A stretch of 64,000 nucleotides of DNA from Pseudomonas mendocina (GCF_003008615.1 NZ_CP027657.1:2728001-2792000), one strand, 5' to 3'. Counted from the first letter of the stretch, positions 1 through 8,100 are shown. The notes: a model not told the origin generated them from the letters alone. Numbers and translations are program-made.

Positions 1-1215
1 GCCAATCAGCACAAGATCGCGCTGGTGCCGTCGGGCGGGCGTACCGGCCTCTCTGCCGCTGCCGTCGCCGCCAATGGTGAGGTGGTGGTGTCGTTCGATT
101 ACATGAATCGCATCGTCGAGTTCAACGAATACGACCGTACCGTTGTCTGCCAGCCGGGGGTGGTCACCAAGCAGCTGCAACTGTTCGCCGAAGAAAAGGG
201 CCTGTACTACCCGGTGGACTTCGCATCCAGCGGCTCCAGCCAGATTGGCGGCAACATCGGCACCAATGCCGGCGGGATCAAGGTTATTCGCTACGGCATG
301 ACCCGTAACTGGGTCGCTGGCCTGAAGGTGGTCACCGGCACCGGCGAGCTGCTGGAGCTGAACCGCGACCTGATCAAGAACGCCACCGGCTATGACCTGC
401 GCCAACTGTTCATCGGCGCCGAGGGCACCCTGGGCTTCGTCGTCGAGGCCACCATGCGTCTTGAGCGCGCGCCGAAGAACCTCACCGCGATGGTGCTCGG
501 CACGCCGGATTTCGATTCGATCATGCCGGTGCTGCACGCCTTCCAGGGCAAGCTCGACCTGACCGCCTTCGAATTCTTCTCCGATCGCTGCCTGGAGAAG
601 ATGCTCGGCCGTGGCGACGTGCCGGCGCCGTTCGAAAGCCGCACGCCGTTCTACGCCCTGCTGGAATTCGAAGCGCTGAACGAGGATGTGGCCAACGAAG
701 CCCTGGCCACCTTCGAGCACTGCGTCGAGCAGGGCTGGGTGCTCGATGGCGTGATGAGCCAGAGCCAGCAGCAGCTGGAAAACCTATGGAAGCTGCGCGA
801 GTACATCTCCGAAACCATCAGCCACTGGACACCGTACAAGAACGACATCTCTGTCACCGTCGGCCAGGTGCCGGCCTTCCTCAAGGACATCGACGACATC
901 GTTTCGGCCAACTACCCGGACTTCGACGTGCTCTGGTACGGCCATATCGGTGACGGCAACCTGCACCTGAACATCCTCAAGCCCGAAGCGCTGGCCAAGG
1001 AAGACTTCTTCGCCAAGTGCGCGGTGGTCAACAAGTGGGTGTTCGAGATCGTCGAGAAGTACAACGGTTCGATCAGCGCCGAGCATGGCGTCGGCATGAC
1101 CAAGCGCGACTACCTGCAGTACAGCCGTTCGGCGGCGGAAATCGCCTACATGAAGGCGATCAAGGCAGTGTTCGACCCCAATGGGATCATGAACCCCGGC
1201 AAGATCTTCGCCTGA
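1..1215 (+). CDS. D-2-hydroxyglutarate dehydrogenase-type FAD-linked oxidase, 5' end cut by window
   Basis: The reading frame is open from base 1 and ends at TGA 1213-1215, giving 404 residues. Family members have about 460, so roughly 60 N-terminal residues lie outside the window; the GTG at 25 lies inside the FAD domain and is not the start. The FAD-binding (PCMH-type) motif VPSGGRTGLS is near the left edge, and the C-terminal FAD-oxidase domain ends with the family signature SAEHGVGMTKRDYL and DPNGIMNPGKIF. Family knowledge: these flavoenzymes oxidise D-2-hydroxyacids. In Pseudomonas the homologue next to serA oxidises the D-2-hydroxyglutarate made by SerA, passing electrons to ETF. Whether serA lies just upstream cannot be seen. 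A glycolate or D-lactate oxidase is the alternative. Confidence 0.85.
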   Translation, partial: ANQHKIALVPSGGRTGLSAAAVAANGEVVVSFDYMNRIVEFNEYDRTVVCQPGVVTKQLQLFAEEKGLYYPVDFASSGSSQIGGNIGTNAGGIKVIRYGMTRNWVAGLKVVTGTGELLELNRDLIKNATGYDLRQLFIGAEGTLGFVVEATMRLERAPKNLTAMVLGTPDFDSIMPVLHAFQGKLDLTAFEFFSDRCLEKMLGRGDVPAPFESRTPFYALLEFEALNEDVANEALATFEHCVEQGWVLDGVMSQSQQQLENLWKLREYISETISHWTPYKNDISVTVGQVPAFLKDIDDIVSANYPDFDVLWYGHIGDGNLHLNILKPEALAKEDFFAKCAVVNKWVFEIVEKYNGSISAEHGVGMTKRDYLQYSRSAAEIAYMKAIKAVFDPNGIMNPGKIFA

Positions 1216-1249
1216 CGAAAAACGCCCATCCGACCGATGGGCGTTTTCG
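1216..1249 (+). terminator. Rho-independent-type terminator after the dehydrogenase gene
   Basis: Starting just after the stop codon, arms CGAAAAACGCCCATC and GATGGGCGTTTTCG form a long stem around a 5-base loop. The A-rich left arm makes the right arm end in TTTT. The stem is nearly symmetric, so it could act in both directions. Confidence 0.8.
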
Positions 1250-1340
1250 TATGCGGTGCACGATGGTGCCGCCTCGTTTAAGGTAGGACGTCAGGCCACA
1301 AGCCAAGATGTCCACAATACGAACAACACAGGAGTCGGTG

Positions 1341-2006
1341 ATGAGCTATCAGCACCAGTACGTCGACGGTACCACCGTCCATTTTCCCATCGGCAAGGTG
1401 GTCTGCATTGGTCGCAACTACGCCGAACACGCCAAGGAACTGAACAACCCGGTACCCACCGAGCCGTTGCTCTTCATCAAGCCAGGTTCCTGCGTGGTGC
1501 CGCTCGACGGCGGCTTCGCCATCCCCGAGGATCGCGGCTCTGTGCATTACGAGGCGGAAATCGCCGTGCTTATCGGCAAACCACTGTCGAAAAAGCCGGA
1601 CGCCGAAGAAGTGCGTGACGCCATCAGCGGCTTCGCTCCGGCGCTCGATCTGACCTTGCGTGACGTGCAGGCCAGGCTCAAGGAAAAGGGCTACCCCTGG
1701 GAAATCGCCAAGAGCTTCGACGGTGCCTGCGTGCTGGCGCCCTTCGTGCCGGGCGATGCCATCGAGGATCTGGCTGATATCGGCATCCGCCTGGTGATTG
1801 GTGGTGAAACCCGTCAGGACGGCAACAGCCGCGACATGCTCAATCCCATCCTGCCGATGATCCAGCATATGGCCGGCCACTTTGCCCTGCAGCCGGGTGA
1901 TGTGATTCTCACCGGTACACCGGTAGGAGTCGGCGTGCTGAACAAGGGCGACGAGCTGGTGTTGGAGCTGGTCGGTCACAGTCGCTTCACTAGCCGCGTG
2001 CTATAA
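1341..2006 (+). CDS. Fumarylacetoacetate hydrolase (FAH) family protein, FAHD1/YcgM-like
   Basis: A 221-residue single-domain FAH protein, the usual size for the FAHD1/YcgM subgroup, which acts on acylpyruvates or oxaloacetate. Visible family features are GRNYAEHAKE near residue 25, the metal-ligand glutamates in HYEAEI (E71, E73) and an aspartate in ALDLTLRD (D103), and a C-terminal LTGTPVGVG loop. An upstream in-frame start at 1308 exists, but the ATG at 1341 is preserved as the start because CAGGAG lies 7 bases before it and the protein then begins like its homologues. It stands alone between a terminator and a GC-rich hairpin. The exact substrate cannot be read from sequence. Confidence 0.85.
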   Translation: MSYQHQYVDGTTVHFPIGKVVCIGRNYAEHAKELNNPVPTEPLLFIKPGSCVVPLDGGFAIPEDRGSVHYEAEIAVLIGKPLSKKPDAEEVRDAISGFAPALDLTLRDVQARLKEKGYPWEIAKSFDGACVLAPFVPGDAIEDLADIGIRLVIGGETRQDGNSRDMLNPILPMIQHMAGHFALQPGDVILTGTPVGVGVLNKGDELVLELVGHSRFTSRVL

Positions 2007-2037
2007 GAGATTCCCAGTGCCTACACGCTGAAGCCAG

Positions 2038-2058
2038 CCGCCGTCCAGCGGACGGCGG
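2038..2058 (+). terminator. GC-rich hairpin, possible terminator of the FAH gene
   Basis: CCGCCGTCC and GGACGGCGG form a perfect 9-bp stem with a 3-base loop, 32 bases after the stop. The following bases are only weakly T-rich, so termination efficiency is uncertain. Confidence 0.4.
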
Positions 2059-2112
2059 AACTCCTTTCGACAATGGATGTCGGATTGCCATCATGCAGCC
2101 GAGCCGTAGCCG

Positions 2113-3030
2113 ATGCCCGCTCTCCTTCGTAGAATTCGCCGCCCCCGCTACTGGCTTTCAGGCCTGGCAGTCGTCGCCCTGAGTGCACTGGCGCAGACCC
2201 AGCACTGGGATGACCGCGCCCAGCTATGGTTGCAGGAACGTTCGACGCCGTTGGTCGACCGTCTGGCCAGTGTCTGGTTGCCCGGTTACCGCGCGGTGAT
2301 CCAGGCCAAGGTCCTGGCCGGCCTGGAGAAGGACGAGACCTCGGGGCTTACCTACAACTCGCAGACCGGCACACTGTTCACCGTCACCGGCAAGAACCCC
2401 CTGTTGGTAGAACTGTCGCGTGAGGGTGAAATCCTGCGGCGCATTGAGCTCAAGGGTTTCGCCGACCCGGAAGGCGTGGAGATGATGGACAACGGTCGGA
2501 TGGCCATCGTCGACGAGCGGCGCCGTCAGCTCACCACCTTCATGCTGGGCGACGACGATCTGGAGTTGAACGCGGCCGACTTGCCCGGTTTCGACCTGGG
2601 CTTCGCCGAGTCAGGCAACAAGGGCTTCGAAGGACTGGGCTGGGATTCGCGTAGCCATAGCCTGCTGCTCGGCAAGGAGCGCGGCCCACTGGGGGTGTTC
2701 AGCATGCCGTTCCCGGGGGCCGGCGGTGACGTCGGGGCCCTGCACCCGCTGGCATTCGGTAACCTCGGCCTGCTCGACATTTCATCGTTGAGCGTCGATG
2801 AGCGTACGGGACACGTGCTGGTGCTCTCCGATGAGTCGCGCATGCTGCTGGAGATCGACCGCGACGGTCAGCCGGTCAGCTTTCTCAGCCTCAATGCGGG
2901 TCTCAATGGCCTGGAACAAGGCATCAAGCAGGCTGAAGGGGTGACCATGGACGAGGATGGCAACATCTATATCGTCGCCGAACCCAACCTCTTCTATGTC
3001 TTCAGCAAACCGGCGCCGAATGCCGGTTGA
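2113..3030 (+). CDS. SdiA-regulated domain protein, membrane-anchored beta-propeller type (first paralogue)
   Basis: A 305-residue protein with a basic N-terminus followed by one hydrophobic segment (about residues 13-28), so probably anchored with the bulk in the periplasm. The rest matches the SdiA-regulated family (PF06977): repeated blocks such as SGLTYNSQTGTLFTV, GFADPEGVEMM, NKGFEGLGWD, LSVDERTGHVLVLSDESR and QAEGVTMDEDGNIYIVAEPN. A second copy with the same blocks is at 3551. The known P. aeruginosa relative CarP (PA0327) is a calcium-regulated predicted beta-propeller protein with a role in calcium homeostasis. The biochemical activity is unknown. It is followed by carO after about 100 bp containing a regulatory array. 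Confidence 0.8.
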   Translation: MPALLRRIRRPRYWLSGLAVVALSALAQTQHWDDRAQLWLQERSTPLVDRLASVWLPGYRAVIQAKVLAGLEKDETSGLTYNSQTGTLFTVTGKNPLLVELSREGEILRRIELKGFADPEGVEMMDNGRMAIVDERRRQLTTFMLGDDDLELNAADLPGFDLGFAESGNKGFEGLGWDSRSHSLLLGKERGPLGVFSMPFPGAGGDVGALHPLAFGNLGLLDISSLSVDERTGHVLVLSDESRMLLEIDRDGQPVSFLSLNAGLNGLEQGIKQAEGVTMDEDGNIYIVAEPNLFYVFSKPAPNAG

Positions 3031-3043
3031 GAGGCCGTGACGG

Positions 3044-3098
3044 ATTCAGTTTCGCTTAAGCGTCGATTCAGTCTGGCTTCAGCTAGCGGCACTAATCT
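3044..3098 (+). promoter_or_regulatory. Four phased hexamers and -10-like box upstream of carO: candidate OmpR/PmrA-type regulator array
   Basis: Four hexamers lie exactly 11 bp apart: ATTCAG 3044-3049, CTTAAG 3055-3060, ATTCAG 3066-3071 and CTTCAG 3077-3082, each separated by 5 bases. Hexamers in direct repeat once per helical turn are typical of OmpR/PhoB-family sites, and CTTAAG repeats in particular resemble PmrA/QseB-type boxes. A TAATCT (3093-3098) follows as a possible -10. In P. aeruginosa carO responds to calcium through the CarSR two-component system; linking this array to CarR is inference. Confidence 0.6.
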
Positions 3099-3132
3099 GA
3101 CCCCGTCACTTACGAACAACGAGGTTCACACC

Positions 3133-3480
3133 ATGAAACGTACCGCTCTCGCACTGATGGTTCTGCCGCTGCTCAGCACCGCCGCTTTCGCCACTGGTTA
3201 TACCGGCCCAGGCGCTACCCCGCAGGTCACTACCGTGGCTGCTGCATTGGAAGCTGCTGACGACACCCATGTTGTTCTGGAAGGTCAGATCGTCAAGCGC
3301 CTGCAAGATGAACTCTACGAGTTCAAGGACGCCACCGGTACCATCCAGGTCGAAATCGACGACGAAGACTGGCCGGGCCAGAAAGTCTCGGAAACCGCCA
3401 AGGTGCGCCTGACCGGTGAAGTCGACAAGGACTTCAACAGCCGCGAGATCGATGTCGATCGCGTTGAGCTGATCAACTGA
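3133..3480 (+). CDS. carO: CarO-like periplasmic OB-fold protein (YgiW/BOF family)
   Basis: A 115-residue small exported protein. Residues 1-21 are a signal peptide ending AAFA, followed by the BOF/YgiW OB-fold (VVLEGQIVKRL, YEFKDATGTIQVEID, VRLTGEVDKDF, IDVDRVELI). Mature family members are about 90-100 residues. The start chosen is ATG 3133, with GAGG at 3121-3124; the longer in-frame start at 3037 would run through the promoter array and destroy the signal peptide. P. aeruginosa CarO (PA0320) is induced by calcium and involved in calcium homeostasis; related YgiW proteins are tied to stress resistance. Ligand unknown. It sits between two SdiA-regulated paralogues and ends at a strong terminator. 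Confidence 0.85.
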   Translation: MKRTALALMVLPLLSTAAFATGYTGPGATPQVTTVAAALEAADDTHVVLEGQIVKRLQDELYEFKDATGTIQVEIDDEDWPGQKVSETAKVRLTGEVDKDFNSREIDVDRVELIN

Positions 3481-3498
3481 TCGCAATGATCTGCACGC

Positions 3499-3527
3499 CC
3501 GCCGCACTCTCCGTGCGGCGGTTTTTT
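3499..3527 (+). terminator. Rho-independent terminator of carO
   Basis: CCGCCGCAC (3499-3507) and GTGCGGCGG (3513-3521) form a 9-bp stem with a 5-base loop, directly followed by TTTTTT (3522-3527). Confidence 0.9.
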
Positions 3528-3550
3528 ACGTGGTAGTCAGAGAAAACATC

Positions 3551-4465
3551 ATGCGCCGTCTGCTGACCTTCAACCCCTGGCTCTATCTGTTGTTCTTCCT
3601 GCTTCTGGTCGGCGCCGTTCTGGCTCAACAGTATCGCTTGTTCGAGCGCGCCTGGTTTGTCGTCGAGGAGTGGCAGCACAGTGCTCAGTGGCGCGAACAG
3701 TCGTTGTGGCTGGGCGACTATCGTGTGGTGATCGATGCCAAGCCAATCGAAGGCATCCGCGACGTCTCGGCACTGACTTACGATCCGGATCGGCGCAGTC
3801 TGTTCAGCGTCACCAACAAGCCGGCCAAGGTGATCGAGCTGAGTCTGCAGGGTGAGCTCAAACGCACCATCGATCTGGAAGGGTTCGGTGACCCCGAAGC
3901 CATCGAATACATAGCGCCTGGCGTCTACGTGATCGCCGATGAGCGCGAGCAGCGCCTGGTCAAGGTGCGTATCGACGATGACAGTCGTGTGCTCAATGCC
4001 GCCGACTTCCAGCAGCTATCGCTGGGTATCGGCCTCAATGGCAACAAGGGCTTCGAGGGGCTGGCCTACGACGCGCAGAACCAGCGTCTGCTGGTGGCCA
4101 AGGAGCGCGATCCGGTACGGATCTTCGAGGTGCTTGGTTTCCCCCATGTCGATGAGAGCAAGCCGCTGGCGCTGCAGGTCAATACCGACCCGAAGCGTGA
4201 TGCCCGCTTGTTCGTGCGCGATCTTTCCAGCCTGGATTTCGATGCGGCGACGGGCCACATGCTGGCGCTGTCGGACGAATCGCGCCTGGTGATCGAGCTG
4301 AACGCGGAGGGCAAACCGGTCAGCACCCTGTCGCTGCTGCGCGGGCAACATGGCCTGCAGCGCAGCGTGCCGCAGGCCGAGGGCGTGGCCACAGATGACG
4401 ATGGCAACCTGTATCTGATCAGCGAGCCGAACCTGTTCTATGTCTTCAGGAAGCAGAACGACTAG
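3551..4465 (+). CDS. SdiA-regulated domain protein, CarP-like (second paralogue)
   Basis: A 304-residue paralogue of the protein at 2113, with the same order of blocks: one N-terminal transmembrane segment (about residues 8-26, LYLLFFLLLVGAVLA), then VSALTYDPDRRSLFSV, GFGDPEAIEYI, NKGFEGLAYD, LSSLDFDAATGHMLALSDESR and QAEGVATDDDGNLYLISEPN. A GTG at 3530 is possible but lies within a few bases of the carO terminator T-run; ATG 3551 gives the expected basic residues followed by the membrane segment. Either this or the 2113 gene could be the counterpart of calcium-regulated CarP (PA0327). Its last four bases overlap the convergent DUF1508 gene. Confidence 0.8.
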   Translation: MRRLLTFNPWLYLLFFLLLVGAVLAQQYRLFERAWFVVEEWQHSAQWREQSLWLGDYRVVIDAKPIEGIRDVSALTYDPDRRSLFSVTNKPAKVIELSLQGELKRTIDLEGFGDPEAIEYIAPGVYVIADEREQRLVKVRIDDDSRVLNAADFQQLSLGIGLNGNKGFEGLAYDAQNQRLLVAKERDPVRIFEVLGFPHVDESKPLALQVNTDPKRDARLFVRDLSSLDFDAATGHMLALSDESRLVIELNAEGKPVSTLSLLRGQHGLQRSVPQAEGVATDDDGNLYLISEPNLFYVFRKQND

Positions 4466-4797
4466 CCGGTCTGGTCGTCCTGGGCGGCAGTTGGCGCATT
4501 CTTCTGCACCGACTCGATGCCGCTCTTGCAACTGGCGGCACTGGCGTACATCTGGCTTTGCCCGACCACCTGACCGTTGGTGGCCTTGAGCAGGAAGTAG
4601 TGCTTGTCGTTGCTCGAGCTCTTGGTCTCGAAGGCGCCCTCACGCTGTGCATTCTTCTTCACCGACTCGATGCCGTTAAGCGCCGAGTCCTTGGTCTTGT
4701 ACATCTCGCTGCTAAGGATGACCTGACCATTGGTCGCCAGCAGATTGAAATGGAACTGGCCGTCTTTGGCCTTCTTCAGTTCGAACTTTCCAGGCAT
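4462..4797 (-). CDS. YegP-type protein with two DUF1508 repeats
   Basis: A 111-residue protein built from two tandem copies of a roughly 50-residue DUF1508 unit. The first has FHFNLLATNGQVILSSEMY then SALNGIESVKKNA; the second has YFLLKATNGQVVGQSQMY then SCKSGIESVQKNA. No signal peptide or membrane segment is present, so it is cytosolic. Family members such as E. coli YegP are small structured proteins of unknown function. The gene is convergent with, and overlaps by 4 bp, the SdiA-regulated gene on its left. Confidence 0.85.
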   Translation of the reverse strand: MPGKFELKKAKDGQFHFNLLATNGQVILSSEMYKTKDSALNGIESVKKNAQREGAFETKSSSNDKHYFLLKATNGQVVGQSQMYASAASCKSGIESVQKNAPTAAQDDQTG

Positions 4798-4857
4798 TTT
4801 CGTTTCTCCCTGAGTGCCCGGTGAGATACCGGAGCGGTGCTCTGGAAGCGTAGTTCA

Positions 4858-5310
4858 TCAATGCGAGTGGCTCTTGCCGACATGGGTATGGCCATCGTCC
4901 GGTAGCGGTTGCACACCGCCGCTGACGTTGAGCTGGCGCAGGATGCCGCAGTCCTCTGCCTCCTGTGGGCCGTTGCAGCGGTCGCGCAGTTCGGTGAGTT
5001 GGTCGCGCAACGCCAGCAGGCTGTTGATGCGCGCCTCGACGTGCTCGATGTGTTCGTCCACCAGGCTGTTGATCCCGGCGCAGCTTTCCTGGGGCAGGTC
5101 GCGCAGTGCCAGCAGACGTTGGATTTCCTCCAGGGTCATGTCCAGCGTCCGGCAATTGCGGATGAATACCAGGCGTTCCAGATGCAGGCTGCCATACAGG
5201 CGGTAGTTGCCTTCGGTGCGCGCGGGCGCCGGGAGCAAGCCTTCGCGCTCGTAATAACGCACGGTTTCCACCTGACAACCGGCCTTTTTCGCCAATTCTC
5301 CGATTTTCAT
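4858..5310 (-). CDS. cadR: CadR, MerR-family cadmium/lead-responsive transcription activator
   Basis: A 150-residue MerR-family regulator. The N-terminal helix-turn-helix (MKIGELAKKAG, TVRYYEREGLL) is followed by a dimerisation helix. The soft-metal ligand cysteines are all present: C77, C112 and C121, the arrangement of CadR/PbrR rather than CueR. The tail HTHVGKSHSH is the His-rich C-terminus characteristic of Pseudomonas CadR. The start is ATG 5308-5310, preceded by an AGGAGAT-type ribosome site; longer frames add sequence with no homology. It is transcribed divergently from cadA, with a typical MerR operator between them. Expected role: repress without metal and activate cadA when Cd(II), Pb(II) or Zn(II) binds. 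Confidence 0.92.
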   Translation of the reverse strand: MKIGELAKKAGCQVETVRYYEREGLLPAPARTEGNYRLYGSLHLERLVFIRNCRTLDMTLEEIQRLLALRDLPQESCAGINSLVDEHIEHVEARINSLLALRDQLTELRDRCNGPQEAEDCGILRQLNVSGGVQPLPDDGHTHVGKSHSH

Positions 5311-5330
5311 GGGATCTCCTTCATGAGTGC

Positions 5331-5361
5331 TTGACCCTATAGTGACTACAGGGTGTGTACT
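5331..5361 (+). promoter_or_regulatory. MerR-type operator/promoter of cadA
   Basis: A -35 TTGACC (5331-5336) and a -10-like TGTACT (5356-5361) are separated by 19 bp, the over-long spacer that MerR-family activators correct by DNA distortion. The spacer holds a near-perfect inverted repeat, ACCCTATAGT then ACTACAGGGT (5334-5354, one mismatch), which closely matches known CadR/PbrR/ZntR operators. Confidence 0.88.
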
Positions 5362-5390
5362 CGGCAACAGATACCTGACGGAGACATGCC

Positions 5391-7604
5391 ATGAGCCGTT
5401 GCTGCGACCACTCGCACGAACAGCCATCTGCCCACCATGACCACGACCACGCCGCGCATGATCACGATACTCATCAGCCCTCCGTTGAGGAGCCGCTGAG
5501 CGGCCCGCACAATACCCGCATCCGCATCGAGCAGATGGACTGCCCCACGGAAGAGCGCCTGATCCGTGATGCACTGGGCCGTCTGCCGGGCGTGGCTGGC
5601 CTGCAGTTCAACCTGTTGCAGCGCGTGCTTACCGTCAGCCACGACGAGGGGACGCTGGCCCAGGTGTTGCCTGCCATCCAGGCCCTGGGGTTCACGCCGC
5701 AGGTGGAGGATGAAAACACGGCTCAGCAGCCGGTCGCCGCACCCGTGCAAAAACCGTGGTGGCCGCTGGCGCTGGCGGGTGTGGTGGCAACCGCTTCCGA
5801 AGTCGTGCACTTCGCCGCCCTTGGCCCGGACTGGCTGGTGGCACTGCTGGCGGTGACCGCCATCCTGATGTGTGGGCTGAACACCTACAAGAAGGGCTGG
5901 ATCGCCCTGAAGAATCGCAACCTCAACATCAATGCGTTGATGAGCATCGCCGTGACCGGCGCCGTGCTGATCGGCCAGTGGCCGGAAGCGGCGATGGTGA
6001 TGGTGCTGTTCACGCTGGCCGAATTGATCGAGGCGCGCTCGCTGGATCGGGCACGCAACGCGATTCGCGGGCTGATGGATCTGGCGCCACCACGTGCGAC
6101 GGTGAAGCAGGCCGATGGCGCTTGGCAGGACGTGAACGTGCAGTCCATTGGCCTGGGCGCCGTGGTGCGTGTGCGCCCCGGTGAGCGCATCAGCCTCGAT
6201 GGCGAGGTTGTCGGCGGCTCGTCGACGGTCAACCAGGCGCCGATCACCGGAGAAAGCCTGCCGGTAGAGAAGGGTGTGGGCGATCCGGTGTTCGCGGGCA
6301 CCATCAACGAGGCTGGCTCGCTGGAGTTCCGCGTGACGGCGGCGGCACGCGATACCACTCTGGCGCGCATCATTCATGCGGTCGAGGAGGCGCAGGGTTC
6401 GCGCGCCCCGACCCAGCGTTTCGTCGATCAGTTTTCGCGCATCTACACACCGGCAGTGTTCGCATTCGCCCTGGCGGTCGCCGTATTGCCGCCACTGCTG
6501 ATGGGCGGCGCCTGGCTCGACTGGGTCTATCGCGCCCTGGTGCTGCTGGTGGTGGCGTGCCCCTGCGCACTGGTGATCTCCACGCCGGTGACCATCGTCA
6601 GTGGCCTGGCTGCTGCTGCGCGCAAGGGCATCCTGATCAAGGGCGGCGTGTACCTGGAGAACGGTCGGCATCTGGCGCTGCTGGCGCTGGACAAGACCGG
6701 CACCCTGACCCATGGCAAACCGGTGCAGACCGACAGCCTCAATCTGCTGGATGTCGATGAATCTACACCTGCCATCTGGGCGGCAAGCCTGGCCGCCCGC
6801 TCCGACCATCCGGTTTCCAGAGCCTTGGCCCTGCATGCCGAGGAGCAGGGCCTGGTGTTACGCGATGTGGCGGACTTCGAAGCGCTACCTGGGCGCGGTA
6901 CCAAGGGCAAGATCGATGGCAAGCTGCTCTATATAGGCAACCATCGTCTGGTCGAAGACCTGGGACTCTGCTCCGCGCAGTTGGAGGAGCGTCTGGAGGC
7001 ACTGGAACGTCAGGGCAAGAGCGTGGTGGTGCTGTGCGACGAGCAGCGTGCACTGATGCTCTTCGCCGTCGCTGACACGGTGCGCCAGACCAGCCGCGAG
7101 GCAGTCGCCGAACTGCACGAGCTGGGCGTGCGCACCTGCATGCTCACTGGTGACAACGCCCACACCGCGGCAGCCATCGCCGAGCAGGTCGGCGTTGACG
7201 AGGCGCGCGGCGACCTGCTGCCTGCGGACAAGCTGGCCTGGGTCGAGGCGCGTCAGGCGCAAGGCAAGGTAGTCGGTATGGTTGGCGATGGCATCAACGA
7301 TGCCCCGGCGCTGGCCAGGGCCGAGATCGGTTTCGCCATGGGCGCCGCCGGCACCGACACGGCCATCGAGACTGCCGATGTCGCGTTGATGGATGACGAC
7401 CTGCGCAAGATCCCGACCTTCGTGCGCCTGTCGCGGCAGACCCACGCCATCCTGGTGCAGAACATCGTCCTGGCGCTGGGCATCAAGGCGATCTTCCTGG
7501 CCATGACCCTGACGGGCGAGGCGACCATGTGGATGGCCGTGTTCGCCGATATGGGCGTGAGCCTGATGGTGGTGTTCAACGGTCTGCGTTTGTTGCGCAA
7601 ATGA
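5391..7604 (+). CDS. cadA: Cd2+/Zn2+/Pb2+-exporting P1B-type ATPase
   Basis: A 737-residue heavy-metal efflux ATPase of the inner membrane. The N-terminus is His/Asp-rich, with many HDHD-like clusters in residues 6-28, followed by a single HMA domain whose metal site reads MDCPTE (C51). Membrane helices flank the intramembrane CPC motif (C390-P391-C392), the hallmark of soft-metal P1B pumps. Then come the phosphorylation site DKTGTL (D434), SDHPVSRAL with the conserved HP pair, and GDGINDAPAL of the hinge. It is the direct target of the CadR promoter and is followed after 11 bp by a DUF3703 gene. The substrate is inferred from CadR linkage and the CPC motif; Zn export is equally possible. Confidence 0.92.
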   Translation: MSRCCDHSHEQPSAHHDHDHAAHDHDTHQPSVEEPLSGPHNTRIRIEQMDCPTEERLIRDALGRLPGVAGLQFNLLQRVLTVSHDEGTLAQVLPAIQALGFTPQVEDENTAQQPVAAPVQKPWWPLALAGVVATASEVVHFAALGPDWLVALLAVTAILMCGLNTYKKGWIALKNRNLNINALMSIAVTGAVLIGQWPEAAMVMVLFTLAELIEARSLDRARNAIRGLMDLAPPRATVKQADGAWQDVNVQSIGLGAVVRVRPGERISLDGEVVGGSSTVNQAPITGESLPVEKGVGDPVFAGTINEAGSLEFRVTAAARDTTLARIIHAVEEAQGSRAPTQRFVDQFSRIYTPAVFAFALAVAVLPPLLMGGAWLDWVYRALVLLVVACPCALVISTPVTIVSGLAAAARKGILIKGGVYLENGRHLALLALDKTGTLTHGKPVQTDSLNLLDVDESTPAIWAASLAARSDHPVSRALALHAEEQGLVLRDVADFEALPGRGTKGKIDGKLLYIGNHRLVEDLGLCSAQLEERLEALERQGKSVVVLCDEQRALMLFAVADTVRQTSREAVAELHELGVRTCMLTGDNAHTAAAIAEQVGVDEARGDLLPADKLAWVEARQAQGKVVGMVGDGINDAPALARAEIGFAMGAAGTDTAIETADVALMDDDLRKIPTFVRLSRQTHAILVQNIVLALGIKAIFLAMTLTGEATMWMAVFADMGVSLMVVFNGLRLLRK

Positions 7605-7615
7605 AGGACGGCGAT

Positions 7616-7951
7616 ATGAACATGAAACTGCAAGTGGCCATCGACGAGGCTTTCGCTCAGGCGCAACAGGCGCTTCGGGCTCGCCGCAGTGCCGCGGCAC
7701 TGGTCTGGCTGGAGCGTGCGCACATCCTCACTCAGCGGCGCCCGTGGCTGCACGCGCGCTCGCACTGGCTGATGCTGCAGGCAGGCTGGCAGCTAGGCGA
7801 TCTACGCGAGGTACTGGGACAGATTCCGCGAATCCTGGCGGCGCTGTTGTTCTCGCGCATCTGGGTGCCCATCGGCAACACCGGGCGGGCACGAATCAGC
7901 GCGTTTCAACCCATGCCGATGAGCGAGGAGTTGCGCCGTCTGTTGGAGTAG
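7616..7951 (+). CDS. DUF3703 small protein in the cad operon
   Basis: A 111-residue protein recognised as DUF3703 by the pattern WLERAHIL, HWLMLQAGWQLGD, REVLGQI and the C-terminal PIGNTGRARISAFQPMP. ATG 7616 is chosen because AAGGA (7604-7608) sits 7 bases upstream; the longer frame overlaps the end of cadA. Members of this family are frequently found beside metal efflux genes (czc, cad). No enzymatic motif is visible, and its function is unknown. The 11-bp gap to cadA indicates co-transcription and CadR control. Confidence 0.75.
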   Translation: MNMKLQVAIDEAFAQAQQALRARRSAAALVWLERAHILTQRRPWLHARSHWLMLQAGWQLGDLREVLGQIPRILAALLFSRIWVPIGNTGRARISAFQPMPMSEELRRLLE

Positions 7952-8051
7952 GGGTACCTGCCGTTTCCGGTACGCATGGCGAATCGCATGAGGCTCGGAT
8001 TGCATTCGGGATACCGACTGCGCAAACCAGAGTGGGTGGAACAAAGGGCTC

Positions 8052-8100
8052 TGTGGGAGGGGCTTCAGCCGCGACAATCGCCGCTGAAGCGCCTCCCACA
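8052..8100. repeat. REP-type palindrome, copy 1
   Basis: TGTGGGAGGGGCTTCAGCCG faces CGCTGAAGCGCCTCCCACA across a short centre. The TGTGGGAGGGGCTT core is the widespread Pseudomonas extragenic palindrome. It lies between convergent DUF3703 and rpiA, where the stem may also stop transcription. Other copies are at 25231 and 56186. The rest of the 166-bp gap (7952-8117) shows no gene. Confidence 0.85.

Noticed and set aside
1256..1618. 120-residue plus-strand frame
   Set aside because: Overlaps the FAH gene in another frame; no homology and no ribosome site.
1278..1979. 233-residue minus-strand frame
   Set aside because: Antisense shadow of the FAH gene, His/Gln-rich composition typical of antisense high-GC frames.
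5346..6836. 496-residue minus-strand frame
   Set aside because: Antisense to cadA; shadow of strong codon bias.
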